A DNA stretch of 64,000 nucleotides, taken from positions 186,001 through 250,000 of the forward strand of contig CAVYJC010000008.1 of assembly GCA_963768715.1 (NCBI GenBank). The letters are read 5' to 3'. The position numbers and the translations under genes are program-made. The notes beneath the pieces were generated by a model. The model was not told the DNA's origin and did not search any database. It worked only from the letters and a program-made list of their open reading frames with translations. Shown piece after piece: positions 36,250-44,572 of this stretch (positions within the stretch are counted from its first letter, which is position 1; the number at the start of each line of letters is the position of its first letter). This DNA comes from DATKEJ01 sp963768715 (GTDB lineage Bacteria > Bacteroidota > Rhodothermia > Rhodothermales > DATKEJ01).

Positions 36250-36344
36250 TGCGTTTGGCGTTCGCGCGCCAATCTACGCAACAGCGGGAGACCGCATGAA
36301 AAAGTTCTCAGGAACCCTGATCTCGATCGGACGGGCCGGTATGG

Positions 36345-37691
36345 CTACATGACTCCATAGGCGAGCATCGCGTCGGCAACCTTCTTGAAACCGGCGATGT
36401 TAGCTCCTTTCGTGTAGGAGACGTGGCCGTTCACCGATCCGTATTCGAGACACTGCTCGTGAATGCGCCGCATGATCTGCTGCAGCTTGATGTCTACCTC
36501 TTCGAAGGTCCACGACATCCTCATCGAGTTCTGAGCCATTTCGAGCCCTGAGATGGCGACCCCGCCTGCATTCGCGGCTTTACCGGGAGCGTACAGCACC
36601 CTGTTCGACTCGAATATGCGCACACCGTCGGGCGTGGTCGGCATGTTGGCGCCTTCGGAAACAACGAAGCAGCCGTTGTCGACGAGCGTCTGAGCCTCGC
36701 TGCCGTTGATCTCATTCTGAGTAGCGGACGGGAAGGCGATCTGGCACGGGACATTCCATGGGCGTTGGCCCGGGAAATACGCTAGACCGAACTCATCCGC
36801 GAATTCCGCGATGGAGCCCCGCCGTCTCGTCTTCAGATCAATAACCCAATCAATCTTCTCTTCCGTCAATCCGTCCGGATCGTACACAAAGCCGGTTGAA
36901 TCTGAGAGGGTAACGACCTTCGCGCCAAAACGTACAAGCCGCTGCGCCGTGTATTGGGCGACATTGCCCGCTCCTGAAACGGTGCACACCTTGCCTTCGA
37001 GATCATCGTCACGGGTGGCGAGCATTTCCTTGGCGAAGTAGACGGCCCCGTAGCCTGTCGCCTCTGGACGAACCGAACTGCCTCCGTAGGCCATTCCTTT
37101 TCCGGTCATTGTGCCGGTAAATTCGTTGCGCAGACGCCTGTACTGCCCGAATAGAAAGCCGACCTCACGGCCTCCCACGCCGATGTCACCAGCAGGAACG
37201 TCCGTGTTCTTGCCAATGTGACGATGCAGTTCCGTCATGAAAGCCTGGCAGAACCGCATGACTTCCCTGTCCGACTTTCCTTTGGGGTCGAAATCGGAAC
37301 CTCCTTTGGCGCCTCCCATCGGGAGCGTCGTCAGGCTGTTCTTGAGAATTTGTTCAAACCCTAAAAATTTAAGAATACTAAGGTTAACGCTTGGGTGAAA
37401 TCGTAATCCACCCTTGTAAGGACCGATGGCCCCGTTGAACTGCACACGATAGCCCTTGTTGACGTGAACTTGTCCCTCGTCGTCCTCCCACGCGACGCGG
37501 AACATGATTACCCGGTCGGGCTCGACCAGGCGCTCCAGAATGCACGCACGCTTGTACTCGGGGTGCGTTTCGACAAACGGCAGGACGTTCTCAACTACCT
37601 CTCTGACGGCTTGATGAAACTCAACCTCACCTGGATTTCGGCGCATGACACGCTCCATAAAGGTGTCAACACCAGTCTCAATCATTTCCAT
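36345..37691 (-). CDS. gdhA: NADP-specific glutamate dehydrogenase
   Basis: 448 aa, the hexameric short-type length. Motifs: GYRVQFNGAIGPYKGGLRFH with the catalytic Lys in PMGGAKGGSDFDPKGKS, DVPAGDIGVGGREVGFLFGQYR, the Rossmann loop VSGAGNVAQYTAQ, and GANMPTT. The enzyme makes glutamate from 2-oxoglutarate and ammonium (or the reverse) in the cytoplasm. The 380-base gap upstream, shared with the aminotransferase gene behind it, holds inverted repeats that could be regulatory. Confidence 0.94.
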   Translation of the reverse strand: MEMIETGVDTFMERVMRRNPGEVEFHQAVREVVENVLPFVETHPEYKRACILERLVEPDRVIMFRVAWEDDEGQVHVNKGYRVQFNGAIGPYKGGLRFHPSVNLSILKFLGFEQILKNSLTTLPMGGAKGGSDFDPKGKSDREVMRFCQAFMTELHRHIGKNTDVPAGDIGVGGREVGFLFGQYRRLRNEFTGTMTGKGMAYGGSSVRPEATGYGAVYFAKEMLATRDDDLEGKVCTVSGAGNVAQYTAQRLVRFGAKVVTLSDSTGFVYDPDGLTEEKIDWVIDLKTRRRGSIAEFADEFGLAYFPGQRPWNVPCQIAFPSATQNEINGSEAQTLVDNGCFVVSEGANMPTTPDGVRIFESNRVLYAPGKAANAGGVAISGLEMAQNSMRMSWTFEEVDIKLQQIMRRIHEQCLEYGSVNGHVSYTKGANIAGFKKVADAMLAYGVM

Positions 37692-38074
37692 GGGTTTCCA
37701 AGGTTAATGGATGAACGAGTTTGGAGTCGGAAAAGGGTCGGGCTGACTAGCTGACCGCACGATCCGAGTGACAATCGTGTGACTCCGGAATCCGCCGTGT
37801 CCTCCTTCAAAGGAAGCCTCCTTGGCGGATATACTTAATTCGTTAAGCCTAATAGGCGTATTCACGAATCTAATTTAAGTGAAAGCATTGCAATATATCA
37901 ATCCGTTCCGTCGCCATGCCAGGGACAAGACATGCGATAGAACCATGTCGTGTGGCCGGCGCTGGAAGCGCTTTCAGACGCCCGAAGTTTAGGGAAACGT
38001 GTTAGTAAAAAGCAACTCCAAAAGCCAATCCGACTGTGGGGGTATTCACCACGCTGCCCAGTCAGCGTTTCGCG
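37692..38074. promoter_or_regulatory. AT-rich gap upstream of gdhA with inverted repeats
   Basis: About 380 bases without a clear gene. CCGCCGTGTCCTCCTTC...GGAAGCCTCCTTGGCGG is an imperfect inverted repeat (37789-37825). An AT-rich block at about 37826-37880 contains TTAATTCGTTAAG and ACGAATCTAATTTAAGT, imperfect mirror copies flanking the palindrome GCCTAATAGGC. These lie 130-190 bases before the gdhA start on the minus strand, where an operator could act. No regulator is identified. Confidence 0.4.
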
Positions 38075-38974
38075 TCAGAATGGAAGTCTTTCACCCTCGG
38101 TCGCTACCCTTGCGGCAAAGAGCTTCTTTAGGCGCGTCGTGACGGGACCCTCCGCGCCTTCACCAATCGTTCGGCCGTCGACCTCATACACCGGGACGAG
38201 CTCACCCATGGTTCCCGTCGTAAACATCTCATCCGCTGTATGTACTTCCGTCAGTGAGAGTCGCCGCTGTTCGGTCGGAATGCCGTCTTCGCGTGCGATC
38301 TCCAGAACCACCGCCCTCGTAATGCCCGGAAGGCAGTAGTCCGTGTGCGGCGTAAGAACGAGGCCTTTCTTGACAAGGAACACATTCGTCGCGTTCGTTT
38401 CGGAAACGTAGCCGTCGAAGTCGAGCATCAGTGCATCATCAGCCGCCGCGACGTTTGCCTCGATCTTTGCCAGGATGTTGTTGATGAGATTGTTGTGGTG
38501 AATTTTCGAATCGAGTGCTTGCGGCGAATTTCTTCGAGTTGATGCGGTCACCAGACGGATCGCGCTGGGGTAGACGGGCAGCTTCCATTCGGCCAGAACG
38601 ATAAGCGTAGGACCTGACTGGTTCCACCTCGGATCCATCCCGGAGGTTACCTTTTCACCCCGCGTAAGTGTCAATCGAATGTGCACGCGATCACGCATGC
38701 CGTTGGCCTCGAGCGTGTCGAAGATGGCCTGCTTGATTTCATACCTCGTCGGAACCGAATCGAAGGCCATTGCCTTGGCCGACGAAAAGAGACGGTCAAG
38801 ATGCGCGTCGAGCTGAAAAATGCGGCCGCCGTAGACACGGATCCCCTCCCAGACGGCGTCGCCGCCCTGGACGACGCTGTCGAAGACGGAAACCTTCGCC
38901 TGATCACGCGGAACGATCTTGCCGCCGACGTAAACCTTGATGTCAGCATTGCGCGGGTCGGGGAGGTTAGTCAT
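38075..38974 (-). CDS. Class IV aminotransferase (branched-chain amino acid aminotransferase-like)
   Basis: 299 aa from ATG 38974. PLP-enzyme fold type IV motifs: YVGGKIVPRDQAKVSVFDSV, GDAVWEGIRVYGGRIFQLDAHLDRL (split), the PLP Lys in LDSKIHHNNLINNILAK, DGYVSETNATNVFLVKKG and GITRAVVLEIAREDGIP with FTTGTMGELVPV. It transfers amino groups between branched-chain (or D-) amino acids and 2-oxoglutarate. The next gene upstream on the same strand encodes a P-loop protein of a type that is fused to such aminotransferases in plants, which suggests a shared but undefined pathway. A heptamer array covers the start region. Confidence 0.85.
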   Translation of the reverse strand: MTNLPDPRNADIKVYVGGKIVPRDQAKVSVFDSVVQGGDAVWEGIRVYGGRIFQLDAHLDRLFSSAKAMAFDSVPTRYEIKQAIFDTLEANGMRDRVHIRLTLTRGEKVTSGMDPRWNQSGPTLIVLAEWKLPVYPSAIRLVTASTRRNSPQALDSKIHHNNLINNILAKIEANVAAADDALMLDFDGYVSETNATNVFLVKKGLVLTPHTDYCLPGITRAVVLEIAREDGIPTEQRRLSLTEVHTADEMFTTGTMGELVPVYEVDGRTIGEGAEGPVTTRLKKLFAARVATEGERLPF

Positions 38975-38998
38975 TAGTCACCAGTCATTAGTCATTAG
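38968..38998. repeat. Heptamer tandem repeat (AGTCATT)
   Basis: Four copies of AGTCATT/AGTCACC directly at and upstream of the aminotransferase start codon (minus strand). It overlaps the first codons, so it occupies the place where a ribosome binding site would be expected. Confidence 0.8.
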
Positions 38999-39048
38999 AA
39001 AGGTCCTGCCGTATTGGAGGCAGCCCATTTGCCATTGTCCAGACTTCT

Positions 39049-39888
39049 TCAAGACGACCCCGGACCCTTAATCGCATGCTGCAGCAGGTACTGATAATAG
39101 GGACGACACGTCTCTAAAAGGGATCGCAGCCCCTCTGGAAACGGGTCTGTCTTCGGCCGATACGGTGCAAAACCTGTCGACCTATGGATGTTGTGATACC
39201 AATGTGGCGCCCAGACGCCATCTTCGGGCAGGCCGCCCTCCTGCCATGACAGCATCGAGGGACTGAATTCGAGACCGAGCATTCCGCAGAGCCGGGTCAG
39301 GACGCCTCTCGGATCAAGAAGAAGCAAACGTGCATCCATAACGGCCGGGCGACGTCCCAGCCCGATGAGCCGGTCGTATAGATCGACTTGCAGCGCGAGG
39401 CCCGTATCCCGCAAATCGGGATTCGGAATCTGATTCACGAGGGACGGAAGCATCTCTGCAGGATCTCGGATCAGGAAAACGTTCTGCGTTCTCTCCAAAA
39501 ACGAGAGATCCAGGTCCACGAGGTGGTGCGCCATCTGCTTGACGAAGAGGACGGACCGATCCGTTGCACCAAGGATGATGTCACGAACTACCTCCTCGCC
39601 TGCGCAATTTTGCGCGGCCATAACCTCGTCCCGCCCCGGATGCGTTGCACCCGAGACGCGCAGGTAGTGGCCGTACAAAGGTTCGTCGACGATGCGCGTA
39701 TCGGGTCGCTGAGCGAATGCATACAGAACCGCCGTCGACACGTTTCGTGGACCCGACCAGAGGCAGATCCTTCTAATGTCCGTGGTCCGTGGTCCGTAGT
39801 CCGTAGTCGCGCGTTCGAGACGCAAGGTCGAATTGGAGCTTGAGTCCGAGGTTTGATGTTCTGACCGTGTCTCGGGCCTACGAGTCAT
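39049..39888 (-). CDS. P-loop sulfotransferase-like protein, partner of class IV aminotransferase
   Basis: Predicted 279 aa from ATG 39888 (MTRRPETRS); the open frame reaches 40137 but that part is only repeats. The conserved domain starts RICLWSGPRNVSTAVLYAFAQRP, a P-loop like the PAPS-binding loop of sulfotransferases, then VDEPLYGHYLR, FLIRDPAEMLPSLVNQIPNP, DARLLLLDPRGVLTRLC and EDGVWAPHWYHNIHRSTGF. As I recall, the same domain is the N-terminal half of plant 'branched-chain amino acid aminotransferase-like' proteins, where it is fused to a class IV aminotransferase like the neighbouring gene product. Activity unknown; sulfate or nucleotide binding is plausible. A heptamer array (39779-39808) is translated between the start and the domain unless an unusual start is used. 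Confidence 0.7.
   Translation of the reverse strand: MTRRPETRSEHQTSDSSSNSTLRLERATTDYGPRTTDIRRICLWSGPRNVSTAVLYAFAQRPDTRIVDEPLYGHYLRVSGATHPGRDEVMAAQNCAGEEVVRDIILGATDRSVLFVKQMAHHLVDLDLSFLERTQNVFLIRDPAEMLPSLVNQIPNPDLRDTGLALQVDLYDRLIGLGRRPAVMDARLLLLDPRGVLTRLCGMLGLEFSPSMLSWQEGGLPEDGVWAPHWYHNIHRSTGFAPYRPKTDPFPEGLRSLLETCRPYYQYLLQHAIKGPGSS
39779..39808. repeat. Heptamer tandem repeat (GTCCGTG/GTCCGTA) inside the 5' part of the P-loop gene
   Basis: Four copies of GTCCGTG/GTCCGTA. In the minus-strand coding frame it is read without a stop as TTDYGPRTTD just before the conserved domain. The same unit fills gaps at 40014-40149 and 46631-46710. Confidence 0.85.
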
Positions 39889-39969
39889 GTTGAATTCAGC
39901 ACAACCGTTGATTAAAACGAACGTCTGACCACTTTGTCGCCGCGAACTACTGATCTCGAGATCCGAGGC

Positions 39970-40150
39970 CAAACTGGATTCCCGCCTCCGCGGGAATGAC
40001 AAAGGACACTCCCGGACTCTGGACTGACCACGGACCTCGGACCACGGACCCCTCGTCGCTCGGCACACATCACGACGACGATTGTGCAGCGTCTCGCTCG
40101 CTCGGGGCATGCTCCCCGGACCACGGCCACGGACCACGGACCACGGACGC
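39970..40150. repeat. TTCCCGC hairpin and GGACCAC heptamer arrays between the P-loop gene and acs
   Basis: The hairpin ATTCCCGCCTCCGCGGGAAT (39978-39997) matches the copy at 12973-12992. GGACCAC/GGACCTC heptamers follow at about 40014-40050 and 40117-40149. The latter runs right up to the acs stop codon. No gene in this stretch is supported. Confidence 0.85.
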
Positions 40151-42088
40151 CTACCGGTTCGCGACGAGATCGTCGACGACCGATGGATCCGCCAGCGTCG
40201 ACGTGTCGCCGAGGTTGTCCAGATCGTTCGCCGCTATCTTCCGCAGGATCCGGCGCATGATCTTGCCCGACCTGGTTTTCGGAAGGGACGGGGCGAACTG
40301 GATTCGATCGGGTTTGGCGATCGCGCCAATCTGGTTCCGCACGAACAGGCCCAGCTCCTTCTCCAATTCCGGCGTTGGTTCGATACCGGCTTTGAGCGTC
40401 ACAAATGCGTAGATGCCCTGGCCCTTAATGTCGTGCGGGAATCCAACGACGGCCGCTTCGGCCGTGGCCTCGTGCAGCACGATGGCGCTCTCGATCTCCG
40501 CCGTGCCCATTCGGTGGCCCGAGACGTTGATCACGTCGTCGACACGTCCCGTAATCCAATAGTAGCCGTCCTCATCACGTCGGCAGCCGTCGCCCGTATA
40601 GTATTTTCCTTCGTACTGGCTGAAATACGTCTTCACGAAACGATCGTGGTCCTGATAAACGGTACGCATCATACCCGGCCATGAGTCGCGCATGACGAGC
40701 AGGCCTTCGGCGGCTCCTTCGAGCACATTGCCTTCGGAGTCCAAGACTTCAGGCTGGACGCCAAAGAATGGAAGCGTCGCCGAACCCGGTTTCTGTGGGA
40801 TGGCGCCGGCCAGCGGCGTAATGAGAATGCCGCCGGTCTCCGTCTGCCACCACGTGTCGACGATGGGGCAGCGGCTCTCACCGACAGTCTCGTAGTACCA
40901 TCTCCAGGCTTCCGGATTGATCGGTTCTCCAACGGTGCCGAGAAGTCGGAGTGATCCCCGGTTCGTGCGCGTCACGTAATCGTCTCCCTGACGCATCAGC
41001 GCCCGTATCGCCGTCGGCGCCGTATAGAAGATGCTCACGTTGTGGCGGTCGACGACCGACCAGAAACGCGACGCGTCGGGATAGGTGGGGACACCCTCGA
41101 AAAAGATCTGCGTGGCGCCGTTGATGAGCGGACCGTACACGATATACGAGTGGCCCGTAATCCAGCCAACGTCCGCCGTGCACCAGAAAACGTCTCCTTC
41201 CTTGTAGTCGAAGACGTATTCGTGGGTAAGTGAGGCGTATACGAGATACCCTGCCGTTGTATGGAGCACGCCCTTTGGCTTGCCTGTCGAGCCCGACGTA
41301 TAAAGGATAAAGAGCGGGTCCTCGGCGTCCATCACCTCGGCCTCGCACTGGGCAGAGACAGACTCCATCTCGTCGTGCAGCCATCGATCACGGCCCTCGG
41401 TCCAGGCCACGTCCCCTCCCGTATGCTTCACGACGAGAACGGTTCTGACGTTCGGACAGCGTTCGAGAGCCTTGTCCGTGTTCTGCTTGAGAGGCACATG
41501 CTTGCCTCCTCTGAGACCCTCGTCCGCCGTGATCACGTACGTAGATTCGCAGTCGAGAATCCGATCTGCCAGCGAATCGGGAGAGAATCCGGCGAATACG
41601 ACCGAGTGCACCGCTCCAATGCGAGCGCAGGCAAGCATGGAGTAGGCGGCTTCCGGGATCATTGGCAGGTAAATCGTGACGCGATCGCCTTTCTTGACGC
41701 CATGGCTCTTCAGCACGTTGGCGAAGCGACAGACCCGTTCGTGAAGCTGGGCGTAGGTGATGTGTTCGGCATCCGCAGTCGGATCGTCAGGCTCGAAAAT
41801 TAGCGCCGTCTGATCGCCGCGTGAGGCGACATGCCGGTCCACGGCGTTGACGCATGCGTTGAGTTTGCCGCCTTCGTACCAGCGAACATGGACGTTGTTT
41901 GAGGCAAAAGACGTGTTCTTTACTGTCTGGTGGGGTTCGAACCACGTGAGTCGTTCTGCTTGCTCACCCCAGAAGCCGTCGGGATCGCTCACTGAGCGCT
42001 CATACATCGACCGATAAGCGTCCATCGAACTGACGAGCGCTGCATTGCGAAAGGATTCTGAAGCCGGATAAATCGATTGTTCGGACAT
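40151..42088 (-). CDS. acs: Acetyl-CoA synthetase
   Basis: 645 aa from ATG 42088. Adenylate-forming motifs: LFILYTSGSTGKPKGVLHTT (A3), WCTADVGWITGHSYIVYGPL, DTWWQTETGGILITPL, YYTGDGCRRDEDGYYWITGRVDDVINVSG (split) and the C-terminal PKTRSGKIMRRILRKIA with the Lys used in adenylation and controlled by acetylation. It activates acetate to acetyl-CoA with ATP in the cytoplasm. The frame is intact and the length is normal. The next gene upstream is 200 bases away. Confidence 0.95.
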   Translation of the reverse strand: MSEQSIYPASESFRNAALVSSMDAYRSMYERSVSDPDGFWGEQAERLTWFEPHQTVKNTSFASNNVHVRWYEGGKLNACVNAVDRHVASRGDQTALIFEPDDPTADAEHITYAQLHERVCRFANVLKSHGVKKGDRVTIYLPMIPEAAYSMLACARIGAVHSVVFAGFSPDSLADRILDCESTYVITADEGLRGGKHVPLKQNTDKALERCPNVRTVLVVKHTGGDVAWTEGRDRWLHDEMESVSAQCEAEVMDAEDPLFILYTSGSTGKPKGVLHTTAGYLVYASLTHEYVFDYKEGDVFWCTADVGWITGHSYIVYGPLINGATQIFFEGVPTYPDASRFWSVVDRHNVSIFYTAPTAIRALMRQGDDYVTRTNRGSLRLLGTVGEPINPEAWRWYYETVGESRCPIVDTWWQTETGGILITPLAGAIPQKPGSATLPFFGVQPEVLDSEGNVLEGAAEGLLVMRDSWPGMMRTVYQDHDRFVKTYFSQYEGKYYTGDGCRRDEDGYYWITGRVDDVINVSGHRMGTAEIESAIVLHEATAEAAVVGFPHDIKGQGIYAFVTLKAGIEPTPELEKELGLFVRNQIGAIAKPDRIQFAPSLPKTRSGKIMRRILRKIAANDLDNLGDTSTLADPSVVDDLVANR

Positions 42089-42287
42089 TTCGAAAAGCCT
42101 GTTGATTCAGGTAAGGATTTCTAGTATTTCCAAGGCGCAGTACGCCGAATTTCGTGGCGGAAGAATAGGCCCAAAATATTAGACGGGGGATAGAAAAACA
42201 CTCGCAACACTGTCGGGGTTTCCCGTAAGGAAAGCCGGGGCGGTGGTGGAGTGAAACGAACCCGGTTCGCAGGTGCGGGATGAGTTC

Positions 42288-43808
42288 CTACTTGAGTGCA
42301 AACCAGGACTTGATTCGTGATTTCTCAGCCTCCTGATCGAAGTCTTCGTGGGTGTACTCGTTGGTCTCGGGTGAATACACGTAAGCGCGAGAGAGTTCGA
42401 CCGAGTTTCTGTTGATTTCGCGGATCGCATCGACGACCTGGCGGAGTTCGGCGTCGGTCATCGTTGGATGCAGGGAGAAACGGACCCAGCCAGGTTTGCT
42501 GCTCAGGTCCCCGTCATCGATAGCGTCCGTGATAGACTTCGATCGGGTCGGATCCATGTGGAGGAGGTAATGGCCATACGTGCCCGCGCACGAGCATCCG
42601 CCCCTGACCTGAATCCCGAATCGATCGTTGAGGAGGCGCACCATGAGGTTGTAGTGCACCTTATCGGAGTAAAAGGATACGATTCCGAGGCGATCTTCGA
42701 TTTGATCGGCCAGAATATGGATTCCCGGGATCGAACGGAGGGCGGGCCACGCGATAGCCATTAGCTCTTTCTCTCGCGCCAGCATGTTATCCACGCCCAT
42801 CTCCTCCTTGAGTAGAATGCACAGGGATGCGCGAATGGCCTGGAGGAAGCCCGGTGTACCGCCGTCTTCGCGGATCTGGATGTCGTCGAAATAGCTTCGG
42901 CCGCCCCAGGGATTGGTCCAGTTGACGGTCCCCCCTCCGGGATTGTCCGGAACGCGGTTGTTGTAAAGCGACGAGTTGAACAGGAGAATGCCGCACGACC
43001 CGGGCCCGCCGAGAAACTTGTGAGGTGAGAAGTAGATGCCATCGAGGCGCTCTAACGGATCGGGTGGATGCATGTCGATGTCGACGTACGGCGCCGAAGC
43101 GGCAAAATCGACGAAGCAGGTGCCGCCGGCCTCATGGATGATGCGGGCGAGCTCACGATACGGCGTCTCGATGCCGGTCACGTTCGAGCAGCTCGTAAAC
43201 GCGCCGATGATCCGCTCCCGGTCCCGGTACGGTTTGAGCGCCTCCCGCAGATGTCCCGGCTCGACGAGACCGCGCTCGTTGGGCTCGAGGCAAACCAGGT
43301 CGGCGAATGTCTCGAGCCAGGAAGTCTGGTTCGAGTGATGCTCCATGTGCGTGCAGAATACCACAGGCCGCTTGTCCGCCGGCAAGTGAACGTACTTTTC
43401 CACGCGATCAGGGACGCGAAGGCCGAGAATCCGGTGCAGCTTGTTGACCGCCCCTGTCATGCCCGTTCCGGTCGTCAAGAGGACGTCATCGTCCGCTGCA
43501 TTCACATGGCGCTTGATGATGCCGTGCGCTACGTGGTAGGCATGCGTCATCGAAGTGCCGGTCACGCTCGACTCGGAATGCGTGTTGCCCACGAAGGGAC
43601 CGAACCGCTCGGCGATTGTACGTTCGATCGGACCGTACAATCGTCCGCTGGCGATCCAGTCGGCATAAATCAGGGGCTTTCGCCCGAACGGTGTATTGAA
43701 CTCCTGGTCATACCCGATGATGTTCTTTCGATATCGGTTCGAAATAGGCTTCGAGTGACCCGTTCGTCGAGACTCCGGCAGGTTCTCGCGTCGCTGTCTG
43801 TGTCTCAT
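42288..43808 (-). CDS. Class V aminotransferase (cysteine desulfurase/selenocysteine lyase-like)
   Basis: 506 aa. PLP fold type I, class V: IYADWIASGRLYGPIE at the N-terminus, GTGMTGAVNKLHRILG, HMEHHSNQTSW (substrate/phosphate contacts), CFVDFAASAPYVDIDMHP with the cofactor Asp, and the Schiff-base Lys in SPHKFLGGPGSCGILLF. GGCSCAGTYGHYLL near the C-terminus is a Cys-containing loop of the kind used by desulfurases, so persulfide chemistry is possible. Its ATG overlaps the stop of the upstream small gene in an ATGA arrangement. The exact substrate is not known. Confidence 0.8.
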   Translation of the reverse strand: MRHRQRRENLPESRRTGHSKPISNRYRKNIIGYDQEFNTPFGRKPLIYADWIASGRLYGPIERTIAERFGPFVGNTHSESSVTGTSMTHAYHVAHGIIKRHVNAADDDVLLTTGTGMTGAVNKLHRILGLRVPDRVEKYVHLPADKRPVVFCTHMEHHSNQTSWLETFADLVCLEPNERGLVEPGHLREALKPYRDRERIIGAFTSCSNVTGIETPYRELARIIHEAGGTCFVDFAASAPYVDIDMHPPDPLERLDGIYFSPHKFLGGPGSCGILLFNSSLYNNRVPDNPGGGTVNWTNPWGGRSYFDDIQIREDGGTPGFLQAIRASLCILLKEEMGVDNMLAREKELMAIAWPALRSIPGIHILADQIEDRLGIVSFYSDKVHYNLMVRLLNDRFGIQVRGGCSCAGTYGHYLLHMDPTRSKSITDAIDDGDLSSKPGWVRFSLHPTMTDAELRQVVDAIREINRNSVELSRAYVYSPETNEYTHEDFDQEAEKSRIKSWFALK

Positions 43809-44023
43809 TCATTCGTGCTCTCCTGAGAGACGATCAAGTGTGGTACCTCGTCCGGATTCCGGTCGAGGACCAATCCCTTTCCGATCTCTTCGGCATGCCA
43901 CGGTGTGTAAAGCATCTCAATAAGGTACAGGGCGGGCAGATAACTCAGAGCGCCGCCAACCGACGTAATGTACTTACCGTCGAGGACGAAATTGGGTTCA
44001 TAGATCAAGATGTCGGTGGACAT
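43805..44023 (-). CDS. Short DJ-1/PfpI-like C-terminal fragment
   Basis: 72 aa from ATG 44023. The sequence DILIYEPNFVLDGKYITSVGGALSY followed by YLIEMLY and EEIGKGLVLDRNPD (given in parts) resembles the last third of DJ-1/PfpI domains (x-VVDG-x-x-ITS-x-G ... LVE-x-LYG). The nucleophile elbow with its Cys is missing. This is either a truncated gene or a domain captured between feoA and the aminotransferase. It overlaps the next gene by ATGA. Function unlikely to be the classical one. Confidence 0.5.
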   Translation of the reverse strand: MSTDILIYEPNFVLDGKYITSVGGALSYLPALYLIEMLYTPWHAEEIGKGLVLDRNPDEVPHLIVSQESTNE

Positions 44024-44078
44024 CGTCTCGGAGACAGCAAAACCTTGGCACGTTTGCGGCCGATCCCCCATCAAGCGG

Positions 44079-44556
44079 TCAGACAGGCGTCCGCCGGACG
44101 AGGATTTCCTCGGCGATCTCGGTATCAAGCGCCAGCTCGGTCTCGTCGATTCGAATGACGCACGAAGGCCGCTGCTGAATCATTGTAATCGTCGCTCCGG
44201 GCTCGATGCCGTAGACGGTGAGCGCCGAATAACGCGGACTCTTGCTCGATCCCAGACAGACCACCTCCGCCGTCTCCATTGGTTTCAAGCTGGGATGCGG
44301 TCACTACGTTTTCAGGCAAGAGGGAATCGGGTTCTTTTCGGCGCAGCAACCTCCAGAGCCATGACGTGCGCTGGGGGCGGTCAGGAAATTCATAGTCGCA
44401 GTTTGGGCAGCTTACCAGATTACAGAAGCTGCCGAGAGGACATCCATGCGCGCAGACGGTGTCGGTCCGATCGAATTCGAATCCACACATGGGGCAGACC
44501 ACCCAGCGCATGTCGCGTGAATCAACGGGTTCTATGAGTGGTACGGGCTGAAGCAT
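44079..44556 (-). CDS. feoA: FeoA-domain protein with N-terminal Cys-rich zinc-knuckle region (frameshift near 44290)
   Basis: From ATG 44556 the first 70 residues contain CPMCGFEFDRTDTVCAHGCP then CNLVSCPNCDYEFP, eight Cys in pairs that look like zinc- or iron-binding knuckles. At about 44290 the frame moves by one base and continues LKPMETAEVVCLGSS...YGIEPGATITMIQQRPSCVIRIDETELALD (in parts), an SH3-like FeoA domain. FeoA assists the FeoB ferrous-iron permease at the inner membrane. The gene lies 16 bases after feoB, the reverse of the usual feoA-feoB order. A one-base insertion explains the break. Confidence 0.75.
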
Positions 44557-44572
44557 GGTCGATGGATGGAGG

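Noticed and set aside
37990..38062. Short minus-strand frame ending VNTPTVGLAFGVAFY, like a beta-barrel C-terminus
   Set aside because: Only about 19 codons between stops, no upstream homology; too short to support.
39889..40137. Upstream extension of the P-loop gene to 40137
   Set aside because: This part is made of heptamer and hairpin repeats; the conserved domain starts much later and an ATG at 39888 is available.
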